Positions 51,321 to 59,227 of a stretch of DNA of 64,000 bases are shown here, piece by piece (the stretch's first letter is position 1; the number at the start of each line of letters is the position of its first letter). The DNA is from Agrococcus lahaulensis DSM 17612 (lineage in GTDB: Bacteria > Actinomycetota > Actinomycetes > Actinomycetales > Microbacteriaceae), in assembly GCF_000425105.1 (NCBI RefSeq), contig NZ_AULD01000005.1, positions 558,001 to 622,000 on the forward strand, given 5' to 3'. Both the position numbers and the translations under genes were made by a program. Below the pieces are notes generated by a model, which saw only the letters and a list, made by a program, of their open reading frames with translations, was not told where the DNA came from and searched no databases.

Positions 51321-52325
51321 ATGAAGTTCAGCAAGAGGACGGCGCTCTTCGCCGGAACCGCGGCGTTCGCGCTCGCGCTCGTCGGCTGCTCCAGCGGCGG
51401 CTCGGCGCCGGCCGCCTCGGAGGGCGGCACCGGTGCAGAGGGCAGCGGTGAGGGCCTGCAGATCGCGCTGGTGTCGAAGGGCTTCCAGCACCAGTTCTGG
51501 CAGGCGGTGCGGACGGGTGCGGAGGAGGCCGCCGCGGAGCACGGCGTCGAGGTGACCTTCGAGGGCCCCGCCGCCGAGACGGAGATCGACGCGCAGCTGC
51601 AGATGCTGCAGGCGGCGATCGACCGCGGACCCGACGCGATCGGCTACGCCGCGCTCGACCCGCAGGCGTGCATCCCGCTGTACGAGACGGCGGAGTCGGC
51701 GGGCATCCCGATCGTGGAGTTCGACGCGCCGTGCGACAGCGACTACAGCCAGAACCTCGCGGCGACCGACTCGATCGCGGCGGGCGCGCTCGCGGCCGAG
51801 CACATGGCCGAGCTCATCGGCGGCGAGGGCCAGATCGGCATCGTGGGTCACAGCCAGATCAACTCGACCGGTGTCGAGCGCCGCGACGGCTTCGTGCAGT
51901 ACATCGAGGAGAACCACCCGGACATCGAGATCGTCGACATCCAGTACGGGGACGGCGACCACCTGCGCTCGGCCGACATCGCCAAGGCGATGATCGCCGC
52001 GCACCCCGACCTCGTGGGGCTCTACGGCACCAACGAGGGCTCGGCGATCGGCATCGTGAACGCAGTGAGCGAGCTCGGCCTCCCGAACGGCGAGATCACG
52101 GTCATCGGCTTCGACTCCGGCGCCGCGCAGATCGAGGCCATCCGCAGCGGCGCGATGGCGGGCGCGATCACGCAGGACCCGATCGGCATCGGCCGCACGG
52201 TGGTCGAGAACGCGATCGCCGCGATCAACGGCGAGGAGCTCGACGACTTCACCGACACCGGCTCGTACTGGTACGACGCCGAGAACATCGACGACCCGGA
52301 CATCGCCGCGGTCCTCTACGAGTGA
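51321..52325 (+). CDS. Sugar ABC transporter substrate-binding lipoprotein, RbsB type
   Basis: A 334-residue periplasmic-binding-protein-like lipoprotein. The signal peptide (MKFSKRTALFAGTAAFALALVGC) ends in lipobox LVGC with Cys23, then a Ser/Gly/Ala linker. The type I binding fold follows (QIALVSKGFQHQFWQAVRTG, GYAALDPQACIPLYE, GLYGTNEGSAIG, VIGFDSGAAQIEAI). It delivers a pentose or similar sugar to the permease. GGAG six bases before ATG. Terminator 18 bases after the stop. Confidence 0.92.
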   Translation: MKFSKRTALFAGTAAFALALVGCSSGGSAPAASEGGTGAEGSGEGLQIALVSKGFQHQFWQAVRTGAEEAAAEHGVEVTFEGPAAETEIDAQLQMLQAAIDRGPDAIGYAALDPQACIPLYETAESAGIPIVEFDAPCDSDYSQNLAATDSIAAGALAAEHMAELIGGEGQIGIVGHSQINSTGVERRDGFVQYIEENHPDIEIVDIQYGDGDHLRSADIAKAMIAAHPDLVGLYGTNEGSAIGIVNAVSELGLPNGEITVIGFDSGAAQIEAIRSGAMAGAITQDPIGIGRTVVENAIAAINGEELDDFTDTGSYWYDAENIDDPDIAAVLYE

Positions 52326-52342
52326 TCCGCTGAGCCAGCGGC

Positions 52343-52374
52343 AGCGCCCCCGGTCCTCGCGGACCGGGGGCGCT
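52343..52374. terminator. Terminator after the RbsB-type gene
   Basis: A perfect 14-bp stem AGCGCCCCCGGTCC and complement with loop TCGC, between convergent operons. It probably works in both directions. Confidence 0.8.
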
Positions 52375-52376
52375 CG

Positions 52377-53324
52377 CTATGCCGACAGGGCGAGCAGCGC
52401 GCGCGGGTGGTCGACGAGCATGCGCTCCACGACCTCGTCGCCCACCCGCTCGCGCAAGCGCGGCAGGTAGCGGTCGCCGAGGTAGGCGAGCCCCGGCATG
52501 CCGCCGTACGCGACGTAGCGGGAGGCGCGCGCGACGTCGCCGCCGAGCGCGATGCGGTCGTGGCCGCGATCGACGACCGCGGCCGTGAGCTCGAGCAGCT
52601 CGTGGTCGCTGTGCTCCCGCCACCGGGCCATGCCGTCGTAGCCGAGCGTCACGCCGCGCTCGATGAGCGAGGCGTGGAAGCCCGGGTCGAGCAGCCGGTC
52701 GGCGTGCGCGAGCAGCACCCGCTCGGCGCGGACGCCCGCGCGCTCGAGCTCGTCGAGCACCTCGTGCGCGGCGGTGCCGTGCTCGAGGTGTACGACGAGG
52801 GCCGCGCCGGTCGCGGCGTGCGCGATGGCGGCGGCCTCGAGCGTCGCGCGCTCGAAGGCCGAGATCGACCAGTAGCCGATGCCGGTCTTGACGACGCCCG
52901 CCCGCACCGGCGCGCCGTCGTGCCGCGCGGCGGGAGCGCCCGGCTCGTCGCGCACCGGCATCCCGTCGCGCAGGTCCGCGAGGAAGCGCTCCGCGCGCGC
53001 CCCGACGTCGAGATCCCGCAGCGGGTGCCCCTCGGGGTAGTGGGCCTCGCGGTGGATCCCCGTGCTCGCGACGACCGCGAGCCCCGTGGCGGCGCTGATG
53101 GCGGCGACGTCCTGGGGCCGCCTGCCGAGCCCGATGGGCGTCGCGTCGAGCATCGCCGCGAAGCCGCTGCCGCGCAGGGCTCGCGCCTCCGCCTCCGACC
53201 GCTCCCGGTCGTCGAGCTCGTCGCCGGGCAGGAGGGGCGAGACCTGGAAGAGGTGCTCGTGCGCGTCGACCGCCCCGAGCGATGCGGCGTCGACGTCGCC
53301 CAGCACCGTGCGGACGCACGCCAT
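52377..53324 (-). CDS. Phosphotriesterase-family lactonase-like hydrolase
   Basis: A 315-residue amidohydrolase-superfamily TIM barrel. VDAHEHLF near residues 20-27 is the HxH, GVVKTGIGYW near 128-137 carries the carbamylated Lys, the next His ligands are in VVHLEHG and LAHADRL, and the last Asp in ALGGDVARASR. Characterised cog1735 relatives in sugar operons hydrolyse phosphorylated sugar lactones; that is the best guess here. It is last in a six-gene operon, its ATG overlapping the previous stop by one base. Confidence 0.82.
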   Translation of the reverse strand: MACVRTVLGDVDAASLGAVDAHEHLFQVSPLLPGDELDDRERSEAEARALRGSGFAAMLDATPIGLGRRPQDVAAISAATGLAVVASTGIHREAHYPEGHPLRDLDVGARAERFLADLRDGMPVRDEPGAPAARHDGAPVRAGVVKTGIGYWSISAFERATLEAAAIAHAATGAALVVHLEHGTAAHEVLDELERAGVRAERVLLAHADRLLDPGFHASLIERGVTLGYDGMARWREHSDHELLELTAAVVDRGHDRIALGGDVARASRYVAYGGMPGLAYLGDRYLPRLRERVGDEVVERMLVDHPRALLALSA

Positions 53325-54232
53325 CAGCGGAACGGGGTCGCGGCGTCCGCGAGGCGCTCGACGAGCGTTGGCGCCAGCTCGAGCTCGAAGACCTCCGCGA
53401 TCACCTGCGTCCAGCCGTGGATGAAGTAGCGCCAGCCGTCGACGACCACGAGGTCGCGCTCGGTCGCTTGCGCCTCGGCCTGACGGAGGAACTCGAGCGA
53501 GCCGCGATAGTTGAACTCCCACGCGATCGCGCGCTCCGGGAAGGGCGTGCCGTCAGGCAGCGGGGAGCCGGGACGATCCTTGCCGAGGCCGGAGGCGTTG
53601 ACGACGAGACTGCCCGCGGGCGCGTCGGCGAGCGCCGCGCGCGTGGCCTCTGGGCCCGCCTCGACGAGGTGGAGCAGCTCCGGCGGCGTGCCGCGGCGGG
53701 CGTGGACGTCGGCGAGGTGCGCGAGCCGCACTCGGCTCGTGTCGGTGACGACGATGCGGCGGGGCGCGTCCTCCCGCTCGGCGAGGCGCCACGTCAGCGC
53801 GAGCCCGGCGCCACCGGCGCCGAGCACGACGGCGTCCCGCGCCCCGCCGAACGACTGCGGCCCGACGATCTCGTCGAGCGCGAGCCCTGCGGTGAGCGGA
53901 TCCTTCGCATGGCCGAGCAGCCGATCGCCGCGCTTGGCGATGCTCGAGACCTCGCCGCAGGCCCGCGCGAATTCGTCGAGCTCGTCGAAGAGGTCGCTCG
54001 CCGCGTCGTAGAGCGCCATCTTGTGGGTCGTCACGAGCGCGCCGCGGTGGTCGGGGTCGTCGCGGATGGCCTCGACGAGCTCGCGGTACTGCGCGGGCGT
54101 CGCGTCGAGCGGCAGGTCGTGCCCCTCGAGGCGGCGCGTCGGGAGGGCGAGGATCTCGGCCCACACCGGGAAGATGCGCATGATCGACGACGCGCCGGTG
54201 GAGACGCCGACGAAGCCCATCCGGCCGCTCAT
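53324..54232 (-). CDS. Shikimate-dehydrogenase-like (AroE-fold) oxidoreductase
   Basis: A 302-residue protein with the AroE two-domain layout. ALVTTHKMALYDAA near 64-77 holds the catalytic-type Lys, HAKDPLTAG near 108-116 the paired Asp, and VVLGAGGAGLALTWRL near 133-148 the nucleotide-binding Gly motif. The N-terminal substrate region reads GVSTGASSIMRIFPVW instead of the shikimate SPxxHSxSP motif. So the substrate is unlikely to be shikimate; a sugar-derived keto/hydroxy acid is more likely in this operon. Starts overlap neighbours on both sides. Confidence 0.75.
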   Translation of the reverse strand: MSGRMGFVGVSTGASSIMRIFPVWAEILALPTRRLEGHDLPLDATPAQYRELVEAIRDDPDHRGALVTTHKMALYDAASDLFDELDEFARACGEVSSIAKRGDRLLGHAKDPLTAGLALDEIVGPQSFGGARDAVVLGAGGAGLALTWRLAEREDAPRRIVVTDTSRVRLAHLADVHARRGTPPELLHLVEAGPEATRAALADAPAGSLVVNASGLGKDRPGSPLPDGTPFPERAIAWEFNYRGSLEFLRQAEAQATERDLVVVDGWRYFIHGWTQVIAEVFELELAPTLVERLADAATPFR

Positions 54233-54882
54233 GCGGCCCTCGCCGTCCGCAGCGCCTCGGCGTAGCGCACCGCGCGCGCCTCGATCGCGTCCCAGTCACC
54301 GGCCTCGAGCGCCGCGCGGGGCAGCAGGTCGCCGCCCGCGCCGACCGCGATGGCGCCGGCGCCGAGGAAGTCGGCGAGGTTCTCGGCCGTGACGCCGCCG
54401 GTCGGCATGAGCACGGCGTCGGGGAAGGGCTCGCGCAGCGCCTTGACGAGCGCCGGCCCGCCGAGCGAGGCGGGGAAGACCTTCACGACGTCGGCGCCGA
54501 GGGCCATCGCCTCCATGACCTCGCTCGGCGTCATCGCGCCGGTCATGGTCGTGAGCCCGGTCGCGAGCATCGCGCGCGCCAGCTCGGGGAGCGTGCCGGG
54601 CGAGACCAGGAAGGCGGCGCCCGCGGCGGCGGAGGCCTCCGCCTGGGCCGCGGTCGTCACGGTGCCCGCTCCGACGAGCGCGTCGGGGTGGCGGTGCCGC
54701 AGCTCCGCGATCGCCTCGAGCGCGCCGGGGGTCGAGAACGTCACCTCGATGCCCGTGACGCCGCCGCGCACGAGCGCGTCGCCGGCCGCGACGGCGGCCT
54801 CGGGGCTCGGCGCGCGGACGACGGCGAGCACGCCGGTCTCCCTCACGCGCTGCAGCGCGCCTGCTGCGAGTCGGTCGGTCAC
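54229..54882 (-). CDS. KDPG/KHG-type aldolase
   Basis: A 217-residue class I aldolase splitting 2-keto-3-deoxy-(phospho)sugar acids to pyruvate and an aldehyde. VLAVVRAPS near the N terminus, TGIEVTFSTPGALEAI with the proton-relay Glu, GAGTVTT, and Schiff-base Lys134 in GADVVKVFPAS match the Eda pattern. PTGGVTAENLADFLGAGAIAVG closes the barrel. GTG 54882 has GGAAGGAG five bases upstream and overlaps the dehydrogenase stop. Confidence 0.92.
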   Translation of the reverse strand: MTDRLAAGALQRVRETGVLAVVRAPSPEAAVAAGDALVRGGVTGIEVTFSTPGALEAIAELRHRHPDALVGAGTVTTAAQAEASAAAGAAFLVSPGTLPELARAMLATGLTTMTGAMTPSEVMEAMALGADVVKVFPASLGGPALVKALREPFPDAVLMPTGGVTAENLADFLGAGAIAVGAGGDLLPRAALEAGDWDAIEARAVRYAEALRTARAA

Positions 54883-55868
54883 TGCGGCTCCTTCCCGTGG
54901 CCCTCGGCCGGGCTGTCGATGCGGTTGACGGCGTGGGGCGCCGAGCGCCCCTCGAGCACGGCGAGCGCGTTCGCGACGGCCATCGACCCCATCGCGTCGA
55001 CCGCCTCGACCGTCTGCGCGCCGAGGTGCGGCGTCACGGTCACCCGGTCGGCGAGGTCGTCGGCGAGGAGCGGTGAGGCGCTGGCCGCCGTGTCGCCCGA
55101 GAGCGTATCGGCCGCGAACGCGGCGACCCGGCCGTCGCGGATCGCCGCCGCGAGCGCCGCCTCGTCGACGAGGTCGGCGCGGGCGGTGTTGACGAGCACG
55201 ATCGGCCGCTCGAGGCGATCGAGCCATGCGGCGTCGACGAGCACCTGCCCGCCGGGCGCGTGCAGGGAGACGAGGTCGCAGCGCTCGGCCATGGCGCGGA
55301 ACTCGACCGGCTCGGCCCCCGCCGACCGCACGTCCGGTGCGTCGAGCAAGGGATCGGCGGCGAGGATGCGGGGGCCGAAGCCCTGCAGGCGAGCGGCGAC
55401 GCCGCGGCCGATGCGCCCGAACCCCACGATGCCGACGGCGAGAGCGCCGAGCTGGCGGCCGCGCAGCGCGCTCCAATCGCCGGCGCGCACGCGCCGGTCG
55501 CCGGCGGCGACCGAGCGCAGCGCGGCGAGCATGAGCGCGACGGCGTGGTCGGCGACGGCGTCGGCGTTCGCGCCGGGTGTGTTGGCGACCACGATGCCGC
55601 GCGCGGTCGCGGCCGCGACGTCGACCGCCTCGACGCCGACGCCGTAGCGGGCGATGACCCGCAGTCGCGGTGCCGCGTCGAGGTGGGCCGCGGTCACCGG
55701 CCCGGTGCCGGCGATCCAGGCGTCGGCCTCGCCGAGCGCGTCGCGGAGGCCCTCGACCGGGTGGTCGCTCGCGCCCCGCACGACGCGGTGACCGGCGGCC
55801 TCGAGCTCGGCGACGAGATCGCGGTCGCCGGCGCCGAACGAGCGGCTCGTGGCGAGGATCGAGGCCAT
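54879..55868 (-). CDS. D-isomer 2-hydroxyacid dehydrogenase family protein
   Basis: A 329-residue NAD(P)-dependent dehydrogenase. VGIVGFGRIGRGVAARLQGFG near 149-169 is the Rossmann motif, LVNTARADLVDE near 232-243 holds the catalytic Arg and TPHLGAQTVEAVD the His. In place of the usual DVFxxEP Glu segment it reads DTLSGDTAASASP, an apparent Glu-to-Asp change. It resembles PGDH/phosphonate or hydroxypyruvate-type dehydrogenases; substrate unknown. Part of the same operon, overlapping the kinase stop by one base. Confidence 0.85.
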   Translation of the reverse strand: MASILATSRSFGAGDRDLVAELEAAGHRVVRGASDHPVEGLRDALGEADAWIAGTGPVTAAHLDAAPRLRVIARYGVGVEAVDVAAATARGIVVANTPGANADAVADHAVALMLAALRSVAAGDRRVRAGDWSALRGRQLGALAVGIVGFGRIGRGVAARLQGFGPRILAADPLLDAPDVRSAGAEPVEFRAMAERCDLVSLHAPGGQVLVDAAWLDRLERPIVLVNTARADLVDEAALAAAIRDGRVAAFAADTLSGDTAASASPLLADDLADRVTVTPHLGAQTVEAVDAMGSMAVANALAVLEGRSAPHAVNRIDSPAEGHGKEPQ

Positions 55869-57364
55869 CAGCTCGCGCCGCCCGCGAACCACGGCGCGAG
55901 CGCGGCGTAGGCCTCGTCGAACCGCGCGAGCCGCTCCCGGTACGTCTCGTGGCGGGCGGGATCCGGGGAGAACTCCGCCGTGACCTCCGAGAGGCAGCGA
56001 GCGGCGTCGAAGGAGTCGACGAGGCCGAGGCCGACGGCGCCCACCACGGCCGCCCCGAGGCTGTTCGCCTCCTCGACGACCGAACGGCGGCGCACGGGCA
56101 CGCCCCACGCATCCGCCATGATCTGCAGCCACGCGTCGCTCGCCGCGCCCCCGCCGACCGCGTCGACGCGATCGATCGTCGCGCCCGACTCCCGGAATGC
56201 GTCGATGCAGAGCGCGAGGTTGAAGGCGACGCCCTCCAGCACGGCGCGCACGAGGTGCGGCCGGGCGTGGTGGCGACCGATGCCGACGAACGCGCCGCGG
56301 GCGGCGGGATCCCAGCGCGGCGCGCGTTCGCCGAGGAGGTAGGGCAGGAAGTAGAGGCCGCCGGTCTCGGCGTCGTCGGTGTCGGCCTCGGCGACGAGCG
56401 CTGCGAGCGACGCCCCGTCCGGGTCTGGCGCGAGCACCTCGTGGATCCAGCTCACGGATGCTCCCGCGGCCTGCATCGTGGCCGTCGGCACGTAGCGGCC
56501 AGGCACGACGTGGTCGAACGTGAACGTGCGCATGCTCGCGTCGAGCACCGGTGCCCGGCTCGCGAACGAGATCCACGACGACGTGCCGAGGCACGCGTAT
56601 GCGCCGTCCTCGGGCGCGACGATGCCGGCGCCGACCGCGGCGATCGGCCCGTCGCCGCCGCCCATCACGACGCGGGTGCCCTCGAGCAGCCCCGTCGCGG
56701 CGGCGGCTTCGGCGGTGATCGTGCCGACGACCTCCGTCGACGACACGATCTCGGGGAAGATCGCCGGATCGAGCTGTGCCGCCTCGAGCACCGCTCGCGA
56801 CCACGTGCCGGCGCGCTGGTCGAACGCGTTGGTGGCGGATGCGTCGCTCGGCTCGGTCGCGAGACGGCCGGTGAGGCGGTGCACGACGAAGTCCTTCGCG
56901 ACGCAGAACCAGCGCGTCCGCGCGAAGACCTCAGGCTCGTGGTCGCGCACCCACATGACCTTGGCGATCGAGTACGTCGGGTTGAGGCGGTGGCCGAGGA
57001 GCTCGTAGGCCTCCCGCTCGCCGAGCCGTTCGACGAGCTGCTCCGCCTGCCGCTGCGCGCGCGTGTCGGCCCAGATGATCGCGTCGCGCACCGGCTCGAA
57101 GCTCGCGTCCAGCAGCACCGCGCCCATCATCTGCCCGCTGATCACGACGCCGCGCACGTCGGCGGGAGCGGTGGCCGTCTGCGCGAGCAGCGCGCGCGTC
57201 GCCTCCACCACTGCGCGATGCCAGTCGCGCGGGTCCTGCTCGGCGACGCCGCCGTCGGCGAAGCGGGCGGGGTACGAGACGGTGACGGCCGCGCGGAGGC
57301 GCCCGTCGTCATCGTGCAGCGAGGCCTTGTCGCCGGTCGTGCCGAGGTCGTGCGCGATGAGCAT
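55868..57364 (-). CDS. FGGY-family carbohydrate kinase (second)
   Basis: A 498-residue sugar kinase, xylulokinase/ribulokinase-like. LIAHDLGTTGDKASLHDDDG at 2-21 is the phosphate motif, VVISGQMMGAVLLD near 80-93 and YACLGTSSWISF near 260-271 mark the core, and VDAVGGGAASDAWLQIMADAWG near 393-414 is the adenosine region. It shares only family-level features with the kinase at 45199, so it probably has a different substrate. One base separates it from the cupin gene upstream. Confidence 0.88.
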   Translation of the reverse strand: MLIAHDLGTTGDKASLHDDDGRLRAAVTVSYPARFADGGVAEQDPRDWHRAVVEATRALLAQTATAPADVRGVVISGQMMGAVLLDASFEPVRDAIIWADTRAQRQAEQLVERLGEREAYELLGHRLNPTYSIAKVMWVRDHEPEVFARTRWFCVAKDFVVHRLTGRLATEPSDASATNAFDQRAGTWSRAVLEAAQLDPAIFPEIVSSTEVVGTITAEAAAATGLLEGTRVVMGGGDGPIAAVGAGIVAPEDGAYACLGTSSWISFASRAPVLDASMRTFTFDHVVPGRYVPTATMQAAGASVSWIHEVLAPDPDGASLAALVAEADTDDAETGGLYFLPYLLGERAPRWDPAARGAFVGIGRHHARPHLVRAVLEGVAFNLALCIDAFRESGATIDRVDAVGGGAASDAWLQIMADAWGVPVRRRSVVEEANSLGAAVVGAVGLGLVDSFDAARCLSEVTAEFSPDPARHETYRERLARFDEAYAALAPWFAGGAS

Positions 57365-57365
57365 G

Positions 57366-57941
57366 TCAGGCGGTGTACGGGCGGCGCTCGACGCGGCCGT
57401 CGATGCGGTGGATGCGGTGCCCCATGCCGTGCTCGAGCACCCAGCCGTAGTCGTGGCCGGCACCGCCGGGGTAGACGGCGAGGAAGCTGTAGGGCTCGTC
57501 GCCCACGTTGACGGAGCGGTGCGCCCAGCCCGGCGGGATGTAGCCGATCGTGCCGGGCGTCATGTCGAGCCACTCGGTGCGCTCGCCGTCGAACATGAGC
57601 AGCCCGCCGGTGCCGTGGAGCGCGAGGTAGATCTCGCCCTGGTGATCGGGGTGCTGATGGCCCTTCGTCATCCAGCACTCGCCGCCCGTCGTGCCGGGCT
57701 CGATCGTCGTGATCGACTGCGGCAGCTCGCGCTCGACCTCGGGCACCGGGGACGACTGCACGCGGTAGACGACCGGGTCGCCGTCGGCGACGGCGGCGCG
57801 CCAGGCATCGGTGTCGGCGAAGAGCCCCTCGAGGTCGCTCATGCGCCGCTCGAGGGTCGGCCCCTCGGGGCTCAGGGTCGCGGCGCCGGCGTCGAAGCGG
57901 ATCGCGAAGGGTGCGATGGGGGGCGTGGCGAAGTCGGGCAC
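57366..57941 (-). CDS. Cupin-type phosphoglucose-isomerase-family protein
   Basis: A 191-residue cupin of the archaeal-type glucose-6-phosphate isomerase family (PF06560-like). The metal site is in WMTKGHQHPDHQGEIYLALHG near residues 90-110 (His, His, Glu) and PPGWAHRSVN near 138-147 (His). It would interconvert a phosphorylated aldose and ketose; in this operon the substrate may differ from glucose-6-phosphate. GTG 57941 is set by GAGGAG five bases upstream. First gene of the operon running down to 52377. Confidence 0.85.
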   Translation of the reverse strand: MPDFATPPIAPFAIRFDAGAATLSPEGPTLERRMSDLEGLFADTDAWRAAVADGDPVVYRVQSSPVPEVERELPQSITTIEPGTTGGECWMTKGHQHPDHQGEIYLALHGTGGLLMFDGERTEWLDMTPGTIGYIPPGWAHRSVNVGDEPYSFLAVYPGGAGHDYGWVLEHGMGHRIHRIDGRVERRPYTA

Positions 57942-57981
57942 GGCATCTCCTCGGTCATGGCGCGCGTCGTCGCGCGCTCCG

Positions 57982-57987
57982 ACCCTA
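57982..57987 (-). promoter_or_regulatory. -10 box of the cupin-to-lactonase operon
   Basis: Minus strand TAGGGT, 40 bases before GTG 57941. TGGCGT at 58010-58005 could be the -35 with 17 bases between. The 16-bp operator fills the spacer. Confidence 0.4.
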
Positions 57988-58002
57988 CCTGTAATTACAG
58001 GT
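57987..58002. promoter_or_regulatory. HutC-type GntR operator, perfect palindrome
   Basis: ACCTGTAATTACAGGT is a perfect 16-bp palindrome of the GTNNNNAC/TGTAATTACA class bound by HutC-subfamily GntR regulators. It lies between gntR and the operon it should repress, in the core promoter. Confidence 0.7.
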
Positions 58003-58013
58003 TGACGCCACAG

Positions 58014-58823
58014 TCAGCGGGTGCGGAATGCGGGCCCGTGGGCGTCGTCGGCCGAGAGCCGGAACTCGAAGCGGGTCCGGTCGCCGCGATGCAGCGCCTC
58101 GAAGTGCTCGATCGGCTGGTCGGCATCGTCGAGCACGGTGCTGCGCAGCAGCAGCACGGGCTTGCCGGGCCCGATGCCGAGCAGCTGGCCCTCGCGCGCA
58201 TCCGTCACGGTCGCCTCGACCGACCGGACGCCGCGAGCGGCGCGCACGCCGTGCGCCCGCAGGTGCGCGTAGAGCGAGCCCTCCTCGAGCTCCGCGTCGA
58301 ACGCGAGCGCACCGATGCGCTCGGGCATCCACGTCGTCGAGAGCGACCAGCGCTCGTCGTCGACGAAGCGCAGCCGCTCGAGCACGACGATCGGCGTGCC
58401 CACGTCGCAGCCGAGCGCCGCCGCGACCCGATCGCCGGCCGGTTCGCGCTCGAGCCGCAGCACCTCGGAGCGCACGGTGCCACCGCGCGCGGCGACCTCC
58501 TCGTGGAGCCCCGCGAGCCCGCTCGCGAGCGTCTCCGCCGTCTTCTGCGGCGCGACGAACGTGCCCTTTCCCTTCACTCGCGTGATGATGCCGTCGTGCT
58601 CGAGCTGGCCGAGCGCCTGCCGGACGACGGTGCGGGAGACGCCGTACTGCTCGCACATGCGCAGCTCTCCGGGCAGCAGGTCGCCGGGGCTGAGGCCCTC
58701 GTCGGCGATCGTCGCGAGGATCTGGCGCCGCAGCTGGTCGTACATCGGGTCGGCGGAGAGCCGGTCGATGCGGATCGACGGCATCGACGCCGCGGCCCGG
58801 CCGCGTCGCGCCGGCTCGCCCAT
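58014..58823 (-). CDS. GntR family regulator, HutC subfamily (UTRA domain)
   Basis: A 269-residue repressor. The winged helix covers residues 22-92 (YDQLRRQILATIADEGLSPGD, SRTVVRQALGQLEHDGIITR, GKGTFVAPQ) and the UTRA effector domain about 110-265 (PIVVLERLRFVDDERWSLS, FEALHRGDRTRFEFRL). Effectors of this family are usually phosphorylated sugars. Its ATG overlaps the rbsD stop, so it is the last gene of rbsK-rbsD-gntR. The two operators at 57987 and 60232 are its likely targets. Confidence 0.92.
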   Translation of the reverse strand: MGEPARRGRAAASMPSIRIDRLSADPMYDQLRRQILATIADEGLSPGDLLPGELRMCEQYGVSRTVVRQALGQLEHDGIITRVKGKGTFVAPQKTAETLASGLAGLHEEVAARGGTVRSEVLRLEREPAGDRVAAALGCDVGTPIVVLERLRFVDDERWSLSTTWMPERIGALAFDAELEEGSLYAHLRAHGVRAARGVRSVEATVTDAREGQLLGIGPGKPVLLLRSTVLDDADQPIEHFEALHRGDRTRFEFRLSADDAHGPAFRTR

Positions 58824-59227
58824 CAGTAGTCGACGCCGGCGATGAGCGCGACGTTGGCGTAGGGCGTGTACTCGCCGCTCCGCACGAAGGCTCGCGCGCC
58901 GCGCGAGCGGCGCTTGTACTCCTCGTGCGGGATGAGCTCGACCTCGATGCCGAGCGGCTCGAGCCGCTCGCGCACCGCTGCGAGCACGTGCGGGCTCGCC
59001 TCGGCGACCTCGGCGGGCATGACGGCGCCCTCGACGACGATCTCCGCGAGCACCGTGTCGAGCACGTCGAGGAACGGCGGCTCGCCCTTGCGGTAGGCGA
59101 GGTCGACCCGCTCCGACCCGGGCGGGATCGGCAGCCCGGCGTCGGTGACGAAGAGCTCGTCGTAATGGCCCGTCTCGGAGATGATCCGGCTCAGCTGCGG
59201 GTGGATGGTGGTGGCGCTGCGGCGCAT
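58823..59227 (-). CDS. rbsD: RbsD/FucU family sugar mutarotase
   Basis: A 134-residue protein of the RbsD/FucU fold, interconverting pyranose and furanose or anomers so the kinase gets its preferred form. TIHPQLSRIISETGHYDELFVTDAGLPIP has the catalytic His near residue 20 and the Asp in DAGLPIP. VRSGEYTPYANVALIAGV at the end is the substrate loop. It is fused translationally with ribokinase and gntR by one-base overlaps. Confidence 0.93.
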   Translation of the reverse strand: MRRSATTIHPQLSRIISETGHYDELFVTDAGLPIPPGSERVDLAYRKGEPPFLDVLDTVLAEIVVEGAVMPAEVAEASPHVLAAVRERLEPLGIEVELIPHEEYKRRSRGARAFVRSGEYTPYANVALIAGVDY

